DNA of 64,000 nt from Erythroxylum novogranatense (GCA_029891385.1 CM057228.1:34227023-34291022), one strand, 5' to 3'. Shown: positions 12,185-24,289, numbered from the stretch's first letter. Notes: generated from the letters alone by a model not told the origin. Numbers and translations are program-made.

Positions 12185-12375
12185 TTCCTTCGACTTTCAT
12201 ATGGTTTTGTTCAACATTTGGAGTTTCTCTGCAGTGATTTTTGCGGCTGTAGTCACCGCTTAATACCATGATGCCATTTTGATTTACCTCGCAGAAACAA
12301 AAGTGGAAGATTGAATTCTATAACTCGGACCTGAGTTAGTGCAGACTTGGATATGATGAGGTTTATCATGTTGTT
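12185..12375 (-). pseudogene. Helitron N-domain fragment (short copy)
   Basis: On the minus strand, pieces of the plant Helitron N-terminal domain are seen (a degenerate HDKPHHIQVCTNSGPSYRIQ-like stretch, then a GIM-VLSGDYS segment and ETPNVEQN). It matches the fragment at 19034-19400 but lacks one of the duplicated segments and about 30 bp around the CYDPLQ motif. It is a broken copy. Confidence 0.65.
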
Positions 12376-12541
12376 TCCAGCTGTGGTCAGTTTTCCTTCT
12401 TGGTCAGTTTTCCTTCTCGCTTCTTTTTCGTGTTTTATGTTTCCATTTTTTACTTTCGTTCACGTTTAATTGTGTGCACAGACAGCCTGCGGTTTTATAC
12501 TCAACACAAGATCTTTTTTAGCCATAGTCACACCCATAACA

Positions 12542-13169
12542 CTATAACGAAAACAATCTGGTTGTCTTTCTATTGCACATAAAGATCCACCTACCTAACT
12601 TTTCCTTTTTGTTTTCATCTCGGTGGCTCTTTTCCTTCCTATCAATTTTCTTATCATTCTTTTCTCGATGCTGTTTACCTTTCAAGCTCTGATATAGCCC
12701 ATCTCCCTTTTCTATACTCCTTTTCTTCTCAACAACAACCCTTTCTTTGTTCTTTTTAATCTCCAGATTCACAACGTCTTCCCCCTTTTCTGTACTCCTT
12801 TTCTTCTCACCAAAAACCCTTTCTTTGTTCTTTTTAATCTCCATATTCCCAACGTCTTCCCCCTTTTCTGTACTCCTTTTCTTCTCATCAACAACCCTCT
12901 CTTTGTTCTTTTTAATCTCCAGATTCCCAACGTCTTCTTTATTTGAGGCATCCTTTTTCAGATTTTTCTCTCCTGAATATAGGTGCTCCAAGTTTGTGCC
13001 ACTTTCTTTTTTGATTTGAAATGAACTTTTACTTTTCTTGAAGATTTCTTCCCAACTTTGGACTTTGCCTTCAATGAATTAGGAGTTCCTTTTTTGGATG
13101 CTTGTGTTTTATTTTCTCCTGCAATAAGCTTTTCTACTTCTCCATTGTGGTCTTCAGGCAACATTGATA
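12542..13169 (-). pseudogene. Lys/Glu-rich ORF with 26-residue repeats, distal part
   Basis: I do not recognise this protein. On the minus strand, 13164-12958 gives a Lys-rich segment beginning MLPEDHNGEVEKLIAGENKT; near 12990 one frameshift leads into 12991-12542. The second part has three tandem 26-residue repeats (DVGNLEIKKNKERVVDEKKR plus STEKGE), matching a perfect 78-bp DNA period at 12705-12938, then a basic tail. The reading frame continues upstream across the solo LTR to 18721-18866. It is highly charged, has no membrane segment, and resembles nuclear or nucleolar low-complexity proteins only in composition. It may be a gene piece captured by the adjacent Helitron. Confidence 0.5.
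12705..12938. repeat. 78-bp minisatellite, three units
   Basis: The word CCCTTTTCTRTACTCC recurs at 12705, 12783 and 12861, exactly 78 bp apart. The period is a multiple of three and keeps the reading frame of the Lys-rich ORF on the minus strand, so the repeat expanded within coding DNA. Confidence 0.92.
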
Positions 13170-14850
13170 TTTTGTGTTGGACTCCGATCTTTGAGTGGAA
13201 TTTAGAATTATAAAATGAGCATAAATACGTATTTTTGTATATGTATTGTGTAATAGATGTATTTATGCTTTAAGGAAATTTATGAGAAAATAATTATTGG
13301 GTTTTGATGATTTTCATAATTGTAGAGATTTGTATGGTTTATGAAAGTTTAAGTGAATGAATTGATTAAAAATTAAGTTAAAAATCAAGAAATAAAGAGA
13401 AAAAGTGTGAGAATTTAAAGAATTAAAAAAGTTTGACTTTTGGGGATGAATAGTGATAGAAAGTTTGACTTGAGAGTTGACTTTTTGATTTAGACAAAAT
13501 TTGAGAAAATGATCTTCATGAAACTTGTAGCTTCTATTGAGAGCTTTATGTGGCTATAAAGTTTGATATTTTTCAATATCAGGAGTGAAAGTTATGATCA
13601 TTCAAAGTTAAGTGTATTTTTGTGTTGGTTTTGAAAATGCTCTAAGTGTAAGATTGTGTATGCTGTGCTTTGAGGCAAATTGCCAAATTGATGGGGTCTG
13701 AATTGGAAAAAATGGTGTACATGAAAGTTGTAGCTTATATTCCCAACTTTTTATTGCCATAAAATATGCAATTTTTTGATATCGAGGCTAGAAGTTATGA
13801 TCGACTAAAATTTGGAAGTTGTTTAGGAAGAAATGATTAGGACAGAAACTTTGAGTGGATTTTTGACTCCTTTAGAGGATAAATTGATTTTTCTGTCTTC
13901 ATGGAAGTTGTAGAGCTTCCTTTTTATATCAAAATTTTCAAATTTGGAGTTCGGGATCAAAAGTTATGATTTTTGAAAAAATTCGATTTTATACAAATAA
14001 TTGAAGTTCTGTTCTTTTGTTTTTAATCCGACCCTTTTGCAATCTTGCGCTTATAATTTCTCCGTCCGACATCCGATTGACTTGGTTTTTGAAGCGTTAG
14101 ATTCCTAAGACAATTATCTACATTCTCAGGGGAAATTTAGTATTATTATGAGATTAAATTAACGATGATTAATTTAATCAAAGTGAGTTGAATAAAGTTT
14201 CTGAACATGGTTCAGTCTTTTGCGAAATTCGGGATCTGTGGAGATCCGATTGGCTTGATTCTTAAGGCAAAATAAAATTTAGACATGGGAATACAAATCA
14301 TAAGAAGGAATTGAATTTCAATTTAGCCCCTAAGACTTTCAATTCCTGAATTGAAGTTCGGATTTGTGTGCAGTCTTGGATTAGGAATATCTGAACATAT
14401 TTTGGCCATAACTTTTTCTCTAGTAATCCAAATGAGGCGATTCTTAATTTGGATTAAATTAGAGAAACAGGGCTACAATGGTTATGAAGACATCTAGTTT
14501 CAATTTTGTTTTTAAGAATGTAAATTTTTGGATGGAAATAACGTGTTGAAAAATGATTTAACATAAGACATGTCCGAACTATTTGGAGCATAACTTTTGG
14601 TATAGTGATCCAAAATTAAATGATTTTGGTGTCATTTTAAAGATGAGACATAGAGGAACATTTCTCTAGAAGGAAGTTTTGTCAAATTGTCCCATTTACT
14701 TGATCAAATTAAGGAAGTAAGATGTTAGTTTTTTAAGAATGCTTAAAGGGTAAAATGGGAAGTTGACTTAAGTTAGTATGTTATAAGGCTATGATATAAG
14801 GGCTTTTTGGTCAATTATCCTTCATTAAATAAAAGGGAATGAGGGCTGTC

Positions 14851-14860
14851 ATTTTATAGG
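14851..14860 (+). promoter_or_regulatory. LTR TATA-like box, copy B
   Basis: ATTTTATAGG lies right after GGGCTGTC and before GGAAG..CACGAC, the same context as the better TATAAAAAGG of copy A. It is about 150 bp before the conserved donor. Weaker than consensus; start site not determined. Confidence 0.35.
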
Positions 14861-16937
14861 AAGCAATACACGACCTTGGAAGGAAAGACTCGAAAAATTG
14901 AAGAAACAAATGAAGAGAGGAGAAAGAAAGGAGAGAAGTTTTGGTTGGGTGAGAGAGAGAAGAAGAGAAGAAGGAAAGAAGAAGAAGAAAGAAGAAGAAT
15001 CAAGTTTCCAAGGTTAGTTTTCATCTTTTTCTTGCTCTAGGAGAAGGAAATATGTTGTGTTGTGTTGAGATGGGAAAAATCCTAGAGAGAGAAACGGTTG
15101 GAGGAAGAAGAAGATGGTTGTTTTTCAAAGGGCTTTTGGATTTTCTATGGTTAATTTTAGTGATTATGTTCTAATTGATGGTCAATTTTGGATGTCTCTA
15201 AATTAGGGATTTTTGGTCTTGATTTTAGGGATTTTCGATTTAAGTGAAGATTAGAGAAATTGAGGCTTTAATCAAGTTCCGAGCATAGATATGAGGTGAG
15301 TACCATATTTATAAGTTGAATTATGAGTTATCCATGTGGTTTCGAAGAATAAAGAAAGCAAAAATAATTTTTAATTTATTAATTTTGAAAATATTGTTTA
15401 ATTTGATAATTCAGAATGACTAAATTTATTGTTTTGGAATGATTTAAGAAATTGCTTAAATTGTTTGAATTCATTGTGTTTGATTTATTGAGAATTTAAC
15501 TATGTGTTTTGAAAAAAATCAAGAAGAAAAAGTTTTGAAAAATTTATTGTTTATAATTTGAAAAAATCAAGAAAGAAAGGATTTACTTAATTTTCTTGTC
15601 TATGATTTTAAAAAATTGTTTTCGAATGATTAAATATGTTTATGTTTTGAAATATAACTAATTAAATGATTTGAAAATCAAGAAGCAAAATGTTTATAAA
15701 ACTTTGTTTATGAAAATGTTTGAAAAAATTATGATTTCGAATACTTTTGGAATTGATTATAAAATATCGTTTATGAAAATGTTTGAAAAATTATGATTTC
15801 GAATTATGTGAATGTGATTTGTAATGTGATATGTGAAATTTGAAAGTATGGGATTTGAATAGAATTTGTTTGATTTGATATATATCTTTTGATTACTAAG
15901 CTAAATTTGTATTCTTGAAAAAAAATGAAAGATTGAATAAATGGTTAAAATTTGCTTGGATGTTTTGATAAATAAATAAATAAAATTATTATATTCATTT
16001 GTTTTAAGTGACTTTGCAAATTATGGAAAAAGGGTTGTATTCAAGAAGAGGATTGCTTTGAAAATTTTATGATTTATAGTTGTGCAAAGTCAAAAAGAAG
16101 ATTAAAATGTTTCGAAATATTTGTTTTCGAATGATTTGGATAATTGCTGAAATAGTTTCGGACAATTTAATATAATGATTCTATTGTTACATTAAATGGT
16201 TTTGAATGTTTTGAGAAATTATTATAAGTTTTAAATGTTTTGATAAATTAAGAAAATTTGAAATTATGAAAATTGTTACTTTCATTGGTTTGGTAATGAC
16301 TTGAAAAATTGTTACAAAAGTTTAATTCTTTATTTTAAATGAATTGTAAAATTGATCGAAAATTTTGAAAGAAAGTTTGAAACATCAAAGAAGGAAAAAA
16401 TGGTTTTAAATTATTGTTTTCGATTGTTTTAAATTAATTGATTTTGAAGTGATTTAAGAATTGTTAAATTTATTGTGTTTGAGAAAATTATTACAAGTTG
16501 AAAATGTTTAGATAAATTGAGATATTTGATGAATTATGCAAGATTTATTGTTTCAAATGATTTTGAATAAATTGTTAAAATTTCTGAAATTCTTATTGCT
16601 TGAAGGATTTTAATTAACTATGAAATTGATACATTTGTTACATCCTTTAATTATGAACGATTTGATGAATTATAAAAAAGTTTGCATTCTTTATCTATGA
16701 ATAGTTATGAATTGAACATGATTTTGATTGCTATGGAATTGATTTATGACTTGTGATTGCATTTGTGTGGAATTATGATATGTGTATGAAAGTTAAGATT
16801 TTTGATATGTGCCTTCGGGCAATTCAACTTTTTCAAGCATGATTATGTGTTATGTGAGTTTGATTAGGTCCCTTAAGTAGAGTCAGTGTACTGGTCTCAT
16901 TTTGGAGCTCCGATTTTGGACTCCCATAAGTTCACGG

Positions 16938-17015
16938 CTACACTAAACCGATTTGCAGGAAAGTGTAGTACGTTCCGTTCACGGCTGTACAGGATCGCAT
17001 TGCGAAAATGTGCAG
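16938..17015 (+). other. Twin hairpins in LTR copy B
   Basis: Unit 1 pairs CTACACT (16938-16944) with AGTGTAG (16962-16968). Unit 2 pairs CTGTACA (16985-16991) with TGTGCAG (17009-17015; one G-T pair) and has an inner TCGC/GCGA stem around ATT. Both units follow TTCACGG and precede TACGTTC. Copy C and the 47-57 kb LTRs carry the same arrangement with compensating changes. Confidence 0.8.
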
Positions 17016-17403
17016 TACGTTCTATTTTGGACTGACCCAAACCGTTTGATGTGTTATGTGATTTTGATTTTGTTTATAGTTGCGATACATTGGGAATGTG
17101 ATGCATACATGGTTGTGACATTGTTTATGATTTGTGAAAACTTTTGAGAATTTTGAGAAATGAGAAAATAAGTTTTCAACCATGAAATTATAGAAATTTA
17201 TTGTGAAAAGTTTGAAAAATTGAAAGATTTGAGGAAAATGTTTGAAAAGTTGAAAAGTTTGAAAAATTGAAAGGTTTGAGGAAAATGTTTGAAAAGTTGC
17301 AAAGTTTGAAAAATAAGTCTTTTGGCAAAAGTTTGTGAAAAATGATTTTTGCTCATTTTTCAATTTATAAATGTGTTATCTACTAAGCCGTTGAGCTCAC
17401 CCC

Positions 17404-17450
17404 CCTTTCATCCCCATCTCCAGGTAATGAGCATGAGTTCGGATGAAAGG
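17404..17450 (+). other. Hairpin holding the LTR 3' splice site, copy B
   Basis: CTTTCATCCCCATCTCCAG is followed by GTAATGAGCATGAG and then TTCGGATGAAAGG. The CTTTCATCC / GGATGAAAG arms pair, and the CAG acceptor (17421-17423) lies in the loop. The preceding TTGAGCTCACCCCC is conserved in all family copies. Confidence 0.7.
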
Positions 17451-18720
17451 AAGGCAAGATTTTCGTCTGTTCGTACTTATGTTAAGCGGGATTGTAAAAC
17501 TTATGTTGCGTATTGTGGAGATTGTTGTATCTTTGTATTTTGAATTATGAAAATTGATGTTGTATTTGTGGCCGGAAAATGTCACTCTTTATTTAGGGAT
17601 GCATTTAGTTTGGGATGATGTAAATGATTTATGAATTTTTATAAGAACTTGGATTATGAATTTATGTATGGATTTTAAGTTATATAATTGTGTATGATTA
17701 TGTGATATGAATATGCTTGATCTGGGTTTAGACTGATTTATGATTTTTGTATAGTGAAATTAAGATGAATGTGAATGGGATTTGGATTTTGAATTGAGAT
17801 ATGAATGTGTATTTGATTTTTGGATACTGTGGTTGAATGTGATTGGGGATTGCCTGGTGACCTTGTATAAAGACTTGAATTATGATATTATGTATAATGA
17901 TAATGATTTGTATATTGAGTTGAGAAATTAATAGGAATTGGATTTGTATAATGTGTTTTGGAAATGGATATGTAGATATAGGATTGTGTTTGTTGTGTTG
18001 GATTTCGTACAGAGAGTCCGATGATACTAACTATTATGTGAGAATATAGAAGTGTATTTTGAACACTTTGCAGGTTTGGGTTAGTTAGAATGCAGCCGTT
18101 ATGCTGTCGAAATTTTGTTAAATAGAGAATGTGTGTATGAAGTGTGATTATGTTGACATGTGGGAGTATTTATGACAAAGGAAAAGAAATAAGATTTTGT
18201 TTAAATTGATTCTTATGATTCGTGATTGACGGATAGAAAATTGAGGTTATGGAATTTGTGAATTCCAAATTGAAGAAGTCTTTACTTTGGATAAGATTGA
18301 ATAATGATGAAAAGAATGAAAAAGAAAAGAAAGAAAAAAAAATTTATATCGAAATTTCGGATAAGTTAAGTCTAAGGTTTCCAACGCGACGTTTTTTTTT
18401 TCTTCTAAAGAGTATTGTTTTCGGATGTCGGATCCGCTTTTGTTGTCTCTGTATTTGATTTGCTTCGATTCGATCGTTTTTGCTTTCGTTCCGATTCGAT
18501 ATGTATTCGATTCCACTTTGTTAAGTGCTGTTCCGCTTCCAATTCTATTTGTTTTATTTGATTTCGACTTGATTCGCAATTCAACTCCGTTTTTTATTTT
18601 GTTTCCGCATTTTTGTTTTTCGTTTTGCTTTTATTTTCGCTTCCCGTCAATGCGTCCTTCGTTATGTTTTTTCGTCTTTTCGGTTGGGATCTGGTCTCCG
18701 AATCGGGTCTCAACATTTTG

Positions 18721-18866
18721 CACACCTGAGCTTCCTTATGAAGAGCTTCAGACAATTGTGAAATAGAAGAAGGTTCAGCCAAATTCTCGGAATATTTATT
18801 GCTGTTCTCTATAGAAGAAGGTTCAGCCAAATTCTCGGAATCTTTATTGTTGTTCTGTGGCTCCAT
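18721..18866 (-). pseudogene. Lys-rich ORF, N-terminal part cut off by the solo LTR
   Basis: The minus strand starts at 18866 (MEPQNNNKDSENLAEPSS) and contains a tandem duplication of KDSENLAEPSSI / KYSENLAEPSSI. It reads to ..LHKEAQVCK at the LTR junction and, once copy B and one TTTTG are left out, continues in frame into the segment at 13169. The protein is unknown. Frame continuity across the insertion, plus an in-frame duplication, suggests it was coding when the LTR landed. Confidence 0.55.
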
Positions 18867-19030
18867 AAACTACCAAGTTGAACTGGTTACCCAACATAAA
18901 ATTTGAAATTTCAAACAAAAATTAAAAAAAGGACAACCACCATTCCAAGTAGGCAATCTGCTAGAAATATGGAATGCATGCAAGAGTTGTATATAATTAA
19001 ATTAAGAATCAACATTTCAATGTATTACCA
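18867..19030. other. AT-rich spacer
   Basis: Nothing recognisable. It lies upstream of the Lys-rich ORF start and downstream, on the minus strand, of the Helitron fragment; it could be that ORF's leader. Confidence 0.3.
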
Positions 19031-19033
19031 AAA

Positions 19034-19400
19034 GAACCTAGCATAAGGGTTATCTTGCCTACGGTTTTGTTCAACATTTGGAGTTTCTCTGCAGCAATCT
19101 CTACGGCTGTAGTCACCGTTTAATACCATGATGCCATCCTGATTCACCACTCGGAAACAAAAGTGGATGTTGAAGAGGGTCATAGCATGCATGATAAAGA
19201 TTGAATTCTATAACTTGATCTTGAGTTAGTGCAGACTTGGATATGAGGAGATTTATCATGTTGTTCATCGTCAGTGTCAGTCCATATAGTAGCTGAAGAT
19301 GATAAAGATTGAATTTTATAACTCGGACCTGAGTTAGTGCAGACTTGGATATGAGGAGATTTATCATGCTGTTCATCGTCAGTGTCAGTTCATATAGCAG
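19034..19400 (-). pseudogene. Helitron N-domain fragment, duplicated and scrambled
   Basis: The minus strand encodes pieces of the plant Helitron Rep-helicase N-terminal domain: TDTDDEQHDKSPHIQVCTNS twice in tandem (period 117 bp, 19193/19310), then ACYDPLQHPLLFPSGESGWH, ETPNVEQN, and finally QDNPYARFFW. In the intact order (see 34.7-35.6 kb) DNPYARFF comes before HDKSPHIQ, so the piece is rearranged. The conserved Trp just before TDTDDE is a TGA stop. Confidence 0.8.
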
Positions 19401-19539
19401 TTACTTGTGATCTAATAGGAAGATTGTAAATGCGTTGATCAAGATTGTATCTTGAAGAATTGTAATATTATATAGCATAATATGGTATCCGCTTCGTCTC
19501 AATTTCCAGTTCGTCTTACTTTTAAACCGTGTTACTTTT

Positions 19540-20140
19540 ATCATGCCTTATATTAAAAGTAAAGCGAAGTGAAAGTAAAACAAAGTAATAAAACGATAAG
19601 TAAGACGATAAAAGTGGGACAAAGTGAAAGGAAGACGATAAAAGTAAGACGAAGTGAAAGTAAGACGATAGAAGTAAGCCGATAAAAGTAAGACGATAAA
19701 AGGAAGACGATGTGAAAGTATGACGAAGTCAAAGTAAGACGATAGAAGTAAGATGATAAAAGTAAGACGAAGTGAAAGTAAGACGAAGTTAAAGTAAGAC
19801 GATAGAAGTAAGACGATAGAAGTAAGACGATAAAAGTTAGACGAAGCGAAAGTTAGACGAAGTGAAAATAAGACGATAGAAGTGAGACGATAAAAGTAAG
19901 ACGATCAAAGTAAGATGATCAAAGTAAGACGAAGTCAAAGTAAGACGTTAAAAGTAAGATGATCAAAGTAAGACGAAGTGAAAGTAAGTCAAACTAAGAC
20001 GATAGAAATTAAGACGAAGCAGAGTCAAACTAAAATGATAGAAAAGTCAAACTAAGACGATAGAAACTAAGACGAAGCAGAGTGACGATAGAAAAATCAA
20101 ACTGAGACGATAGAAACTAAGACAAAGTAGAGTCAAACTC
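19540..20140. repeat. Minisatellite B: GTAAGACGA-type array
   Basis: About 600 bp of variable units built from AAGTAAGACGATAAAAGT and AAGTAAGACGAAGTGAAAGT (12-24 bp), degrading at both ends. It lies within the LTR of the Sirevirus-like element. The plus strand is purine-rich; the related array at 30.9-31.2 kb is pyrimidine-rich on the same strand, so the two are inverted relative to each other. Confidence 0.92.
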
Positions 20141-20330
20141 ACTATCTTTCACAGTGTCACAAGTATTCTTTGATACCGAGCCTCTTCAGGTCTCTTACAA
20201 CAAGTATTATTTCTACTGAAAGAGTTTTTGAGTTTTTGTTATAGAAAAATGATTGCTAGAGTGTTGGGACCCGATTTTGGAACCAGACCCCAACCGAAAA
20301 AACGAAAAAACAAAAAACAAAAACGAAAAG

Positions 20331-22342
20331 TGATCGGCGGCTCGTCGTTCGATCCTAGAATCGATCCTTGGAAACCGGTCAAATAAAATAATTTATACCA
20401 AGGATTGCAGCATAGGATGCAACCTCGGGTCGTCTCTCAAAGGAACCTAATGAAATGGACCTAAGCTAGCCTATATGTCATTCAATGCAAGTGAAATTAG
20501 CAAGGAAAAAGGGGGTTTTGATTTTAAAAACATTAATAAACTAAAATGTATGCAAAAAGTATTTTTGGGTTTTTGGAAATAGAAAATAAAAAGAGTAAAA
20601 CAAAAGATAGAATCCTCTTGAAAATGAATTTTGGCTATCACAGTTCAAAACTAAGTGTGAATAGTAAACCTTAAAGGGTATCTCTAAGTTCGGGGTTTCG
20701 ATTAATGGAATCTGTCACTCGCGACTCCATCTCTCTAGACCCCATTGAGTGCTCTTGAGCCTCAGAACATTAGAGGACTCTTTAAGTCCGAGATCTTGAT
20801 CAATGAACTCCATTGCTCGAGATCCCGTTAAGTGCATCTTAGTCGGACAGGATTAGAAATCACTAAGTTTGAATGGAAAACCTTAAAGGACTCACTTTAC
20901 GTCCGGGGTCTTGATTAATGGACTCTGTCACTCTCGACTCCATTAATCAAAAACACCTAAAACCTTAAAGGAACTGAAAGTCAAGGTTTTAATCAATGAA
21001 CTCCATTGCTTAAAACCTTGTTAAAAACATCTTAGTGTGGCGTGGACTAGAAGTCACTAAGTTTTCAAAGCTCAACCTTAACAACTCGTTAAGTCCAATG
21101 AATTAATTAATCAACTCGATTAATTAAAACTTGTTAAAAACCTTAGTGTATGCAATGGACATGTTAATGCAAGTGGTCAAATGCAATCTAGCATCAACTC
21201 AATATCTAACACAACTAGGCGGATAAAGAGAATTAACAAAATCACAAGTGAACATATATGAGACTTCATATATTTAAGCACGCAGTTCTACATAAACAAA
21301 TCCATAACATATTACCTTTGTTCACCGCTTAATTAAACTATAATCAAGCAAAATCTAACTACAAAGCAATAAACCCCAACTCGGTGTTCACAACAATGTA
21401 GTTAAAAAGCGTGACAATGTAAACTAGTAATCCAAACAACACAACAAACGTCCAAACATTTAATTGAGCTTTAATCAATAGTATCACTACAATCTATAAA
21501 CCCTCGACCAAGGCATATTCATAAATCATAGCAAACTATAGATTAAGCTACTCCCTTTAGTGCTCGGTGAACTCCAACCATCATTGCATCGTCGAGAGGA
21601 GAAGAATGCCTAACCACACATCACAACTAGGAACACCGCAACTCATGGCGAACCATAAGCTGCTCACGGCGGAAGACACTGCGAAAATAACCAAAAGAAA
21701 ACAACTAAAATGACTTCCAGGGAACCCGAAGAAACCACAGGCGGCGACTCCACCGCTCCTCTCTTTTCTCTCTACGCTCGTCCCTCTCTCTCTCTTCTCT
21801 CGTCGGTCTCTCTATATGTTTTTCTCATGCGAAGTGAAGCCCCTCCGATAACCTAATTCGGCAATATTTAAAGGATGGGTGCGTGGGCGGGTCATACAGT
21901 GAGACAAAATTTCTATTTTTGGGTGGGTTACCCGACATTCGCCATTGCGCGAATGAATTTAGTCACTCGTCATGGCGAATAAATTAAATACCATTAATTA
22001 TTTGCGGCGAATGGAGAATCTGTTAAGCCCAAGCGTCTAGAATTGTTCGTCATGACGAGCGTTCTTCTGATCTTGAGTGATTAAGCCGCGGCATCATTGA
22101 CTTTCTCATCCTTTTGACCCTTTTTCTCCTGCAATATAAAATAACAATTTGCAGTATCAATTGTCCTTAGAAAATTATAATGCAATCAATGTCAATTTGC
22201 ACAATTTACTAACAAATTGCATAAAGCATAAGCTCACCGCATGAGGACTAATTTAAGCACAAAATCATGAATCAAGAGTCAAAAAGTACATTAAAAGCCA
22301 TAATAGTGTAGCCAATTTATATGATAAACTTGAGTTCAATCA
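20331..22342 (-). repeat. 3' LTR of the Athila/Tat-type element
   Basis: 2012 bp. It pairs along its whole length with 24290-26310, including TCGATCCTAGAATCGATCC near the start, CTTAAAGGACTCACTTTA-like blocks and a GGCGAATG-rich part near 21.95-22.03 kb. A tandem pattern of 'CTCCATTGCT..' and 'AACCTTAAAGG..' words recurs every ~120-150 bp. Confidence 0.93.
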
Positions 22343-22356
22343 ATTCCCCACACTTA
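22343..22356 (-). other. Polypurine tract of the Athila/Tat-type element
   Basis: The minus strand reads TAAGTGTGGGGAAT immediately before the LTR start TGATTGAAC, the usual PPT form in Athila and Tat lineages. Confidence 0.85.
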
Positions 22357-24270
22357 GACCTTTGTACTCTGGACAAAGTTTACAGAGTCAAAAAGAATCA
22401 AGAGGAAAAGAAAATAGCACCCATATTCAAAACAATAAAATGAACTTGACTCGAGTTACTTTCTCGAATTCAACCACAATGAAATAAGAAGAAAGCTAAC
22501 AGAATAAACACTAAAAGAATTCAAGCACAAGAGATTGAACAAAAGAGAAACTCTCAAGATATAGTGTTTACGCTCAACTCACTTGTGTCTAGGGTATTTT
22601 TCTCTCAATCTACTTAAGTCACCTCCTACCATAAAGCTTGTGTCAATTCTATTTTCCACCACAAAACTATCATTTGAAGATCAAGAGGACTTTGAGGGTT
22701 GTAATGTATGGAAGGCTAAATGAATAGATGAAGTATAAGAAAGAAAATATGAGCATATGCACTAAATGTGAACTGATGTCATCAGTAGAGTTCAAACTAA
22801 CAATTACATACTGAATAATTTTTTTTTCAATCTCATTTTGAGATGCTAATCCCTTTTGGGATACAACACATTATTATCCTTTTAGGGATACACAAGACTA
22901 ACATTTTTCATTTTCAACACTTTTTTTTCGAGAACTAATAACAAAACATAGACTATCGCTAATAACTAAACACGGACTCTCGACATCATCTAAGAATATA
23001 AATGCAAATGCTCATATGATAAAGCTCAAAGGGCTAGCAATGGATGAATGTGTAAGGGACAGTGTTTAGGCAAATGGGTTTAAGAAGGAACGCCTCTATC
23101 ATATCAGCAAAAATTTAGTTCATTAAGCTTCAAGTAAGAATTAAAACAAGTTCTGGAGAAGAATGAAATAAGAAGATGCACACAAAGATAGAAGAAAATG
23201 TTTGGCTCAAATATCCTTCCACAAGGGTATGATCTCTATGAACAATCTCAAGTCTTAAAAACTTAAAATGCCACTTTATTAGCATGCTTCCATCCACTTT
23301 GTATTGAAAACATTGAAAGTAAGGTTTTGTCAAGTCAAATTATCATGAAAAGGATGGAAGATGTTTTCAATAACTCAAGCATCGTTTTGAAACCAGTAAA
23401 GACTTTGAAAACAAAAGCCACAAAAGTCCAGTGCAAAACAAATTTGAATTGAGTGAAAAAAAATTAAGCACAGAATCATTCATGCACAGGTATGGACGTC
23501 GCGACATAACATGGAACACGCCGCGACGTATACGAAATCTGAAGAGCAGCGTCCGCGACGTGTGATCACTGTCATGGCGAAGAAATGCGAATGACAAGAA
23601 TGTAAACTAACCCAAGTTAGCGTGAGCGCACAAATCAGCCAACAATTCATATGTCCTCAATGAAACACAATAGCAATAGTCATGCAATGTCAAAAAAATA
23701 ATAGGAAATAACTCCCCACACTTAATCAACACATTGTCCTCGATGTTAAGCGAAGAAGAAATAGAGCACAAGGGCAATTCAACACAATGAAGGAAGGCGG
23801 GAGGCGAACTCAAAGGACTTTATTGAATTGAAAAGATACTAATTAAACTAAAAGCTAAGCTATTGTCTACCGAGGTTGCTCCTTCCCGACACTTACTTAA
23901 CAAACTAATGCACCAATATAAGTCACAAGCAATCATAAGGCATAAGTGAGTAAACAAGTGAAGGAAAGAAATAACCGAGGAGTTATGGAGGTCTTGGATT
24001 TGCCGGTTAACCTTCGACAATGGCCATGGTGTGGCGAAATAACTTCATCCATCCCACGTCCATGTCGGCCTCCACTAAGCCGATTCACGAAATGTTGGTC
24101 ACGAGAAAAATAAGAGTTAGCCTCGGTGAACTTCCATAAAAGGTGTAATCGCAAAATACTAACTAACGATGCAAATGCAACTAAACTATTTAGAATGCAA
24201 CCTAAAAGAAAAGACACCTAACTTCACGTAGCAAAAATGACAAAAGCAAACTTAAAGAACCACTTTGGTT
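22357..24270 (-). other. Interior of the Athila/Tat-type element, non-coding
   Basis: Sense order on the minus strand: leader (24270 to about 23727), then AACATCGAGGACAATGTG and TTAAGTGTGGGGAGTT (23741-23711), which look like the end of pol followed by a first PPT, then 1.35 kb of 3' spacer to the final PPT. Short CG-rich words (GTCGCGAC, GCCGCGACGT) cluster at 23490-23580. Gag-pol appears to have been deleted between leader and pol end. Confidence 0.6.
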
Positions 24271-24286
24271 CCCCGGCATGGCGCCA
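24271..24286 (-). other. Primer binding site of the Athila/Tat-type element
   Basis: TGGCGCCATGCCGGGG on the minus strand, three bases after the 5' LTR end. It differs from the common TGGCGCCGTTGCCGGGGA site by one substitution and one missing base. Confidence 0.85.
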
Positions 24287-24289
24287 ATT

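Larger units (their letters stand above)
13175..18715 (+). mobile_element. Solo giant LTR, TGTTGG..CAACA family (copy B)
   Basis: It is bounded by TGTTGGACTCCGAT and CGGGTCTCAACA, with TTTTG duplicated at 13170-13174 and 18716-18720. The 5.5 kb unit is in sense orientation on the plus strand and shows the full family order: ~190-bp modules (13.5-14.7 kb), a TATA-like box near 14853, a purine-rich stretch (14877-15012), a donor AAG|GTTAGT (15012/15013), twin hairpins (16938-17015), an acceptor in a hairpin (17423/17424), a CG-containing palindrome (18006-18020) and a U5 rich in ATTCGATTCG words. It splits the Lys-rich ORF. No coding is supported. Confidence 0.9.

Noticed and set aside
11220..12271. 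Long overlapping plus-strand frames rich in Phe and Ser
   Set aside because: They result from T/C-rich tandem repeats, overlap in all three frames and share no domain; the repeat explains them.
19540..20140. Regular repeat array resembling CRISPR
   Set aside because: The units abut without unique spacers and vary in length; it is a plant minisatellite.
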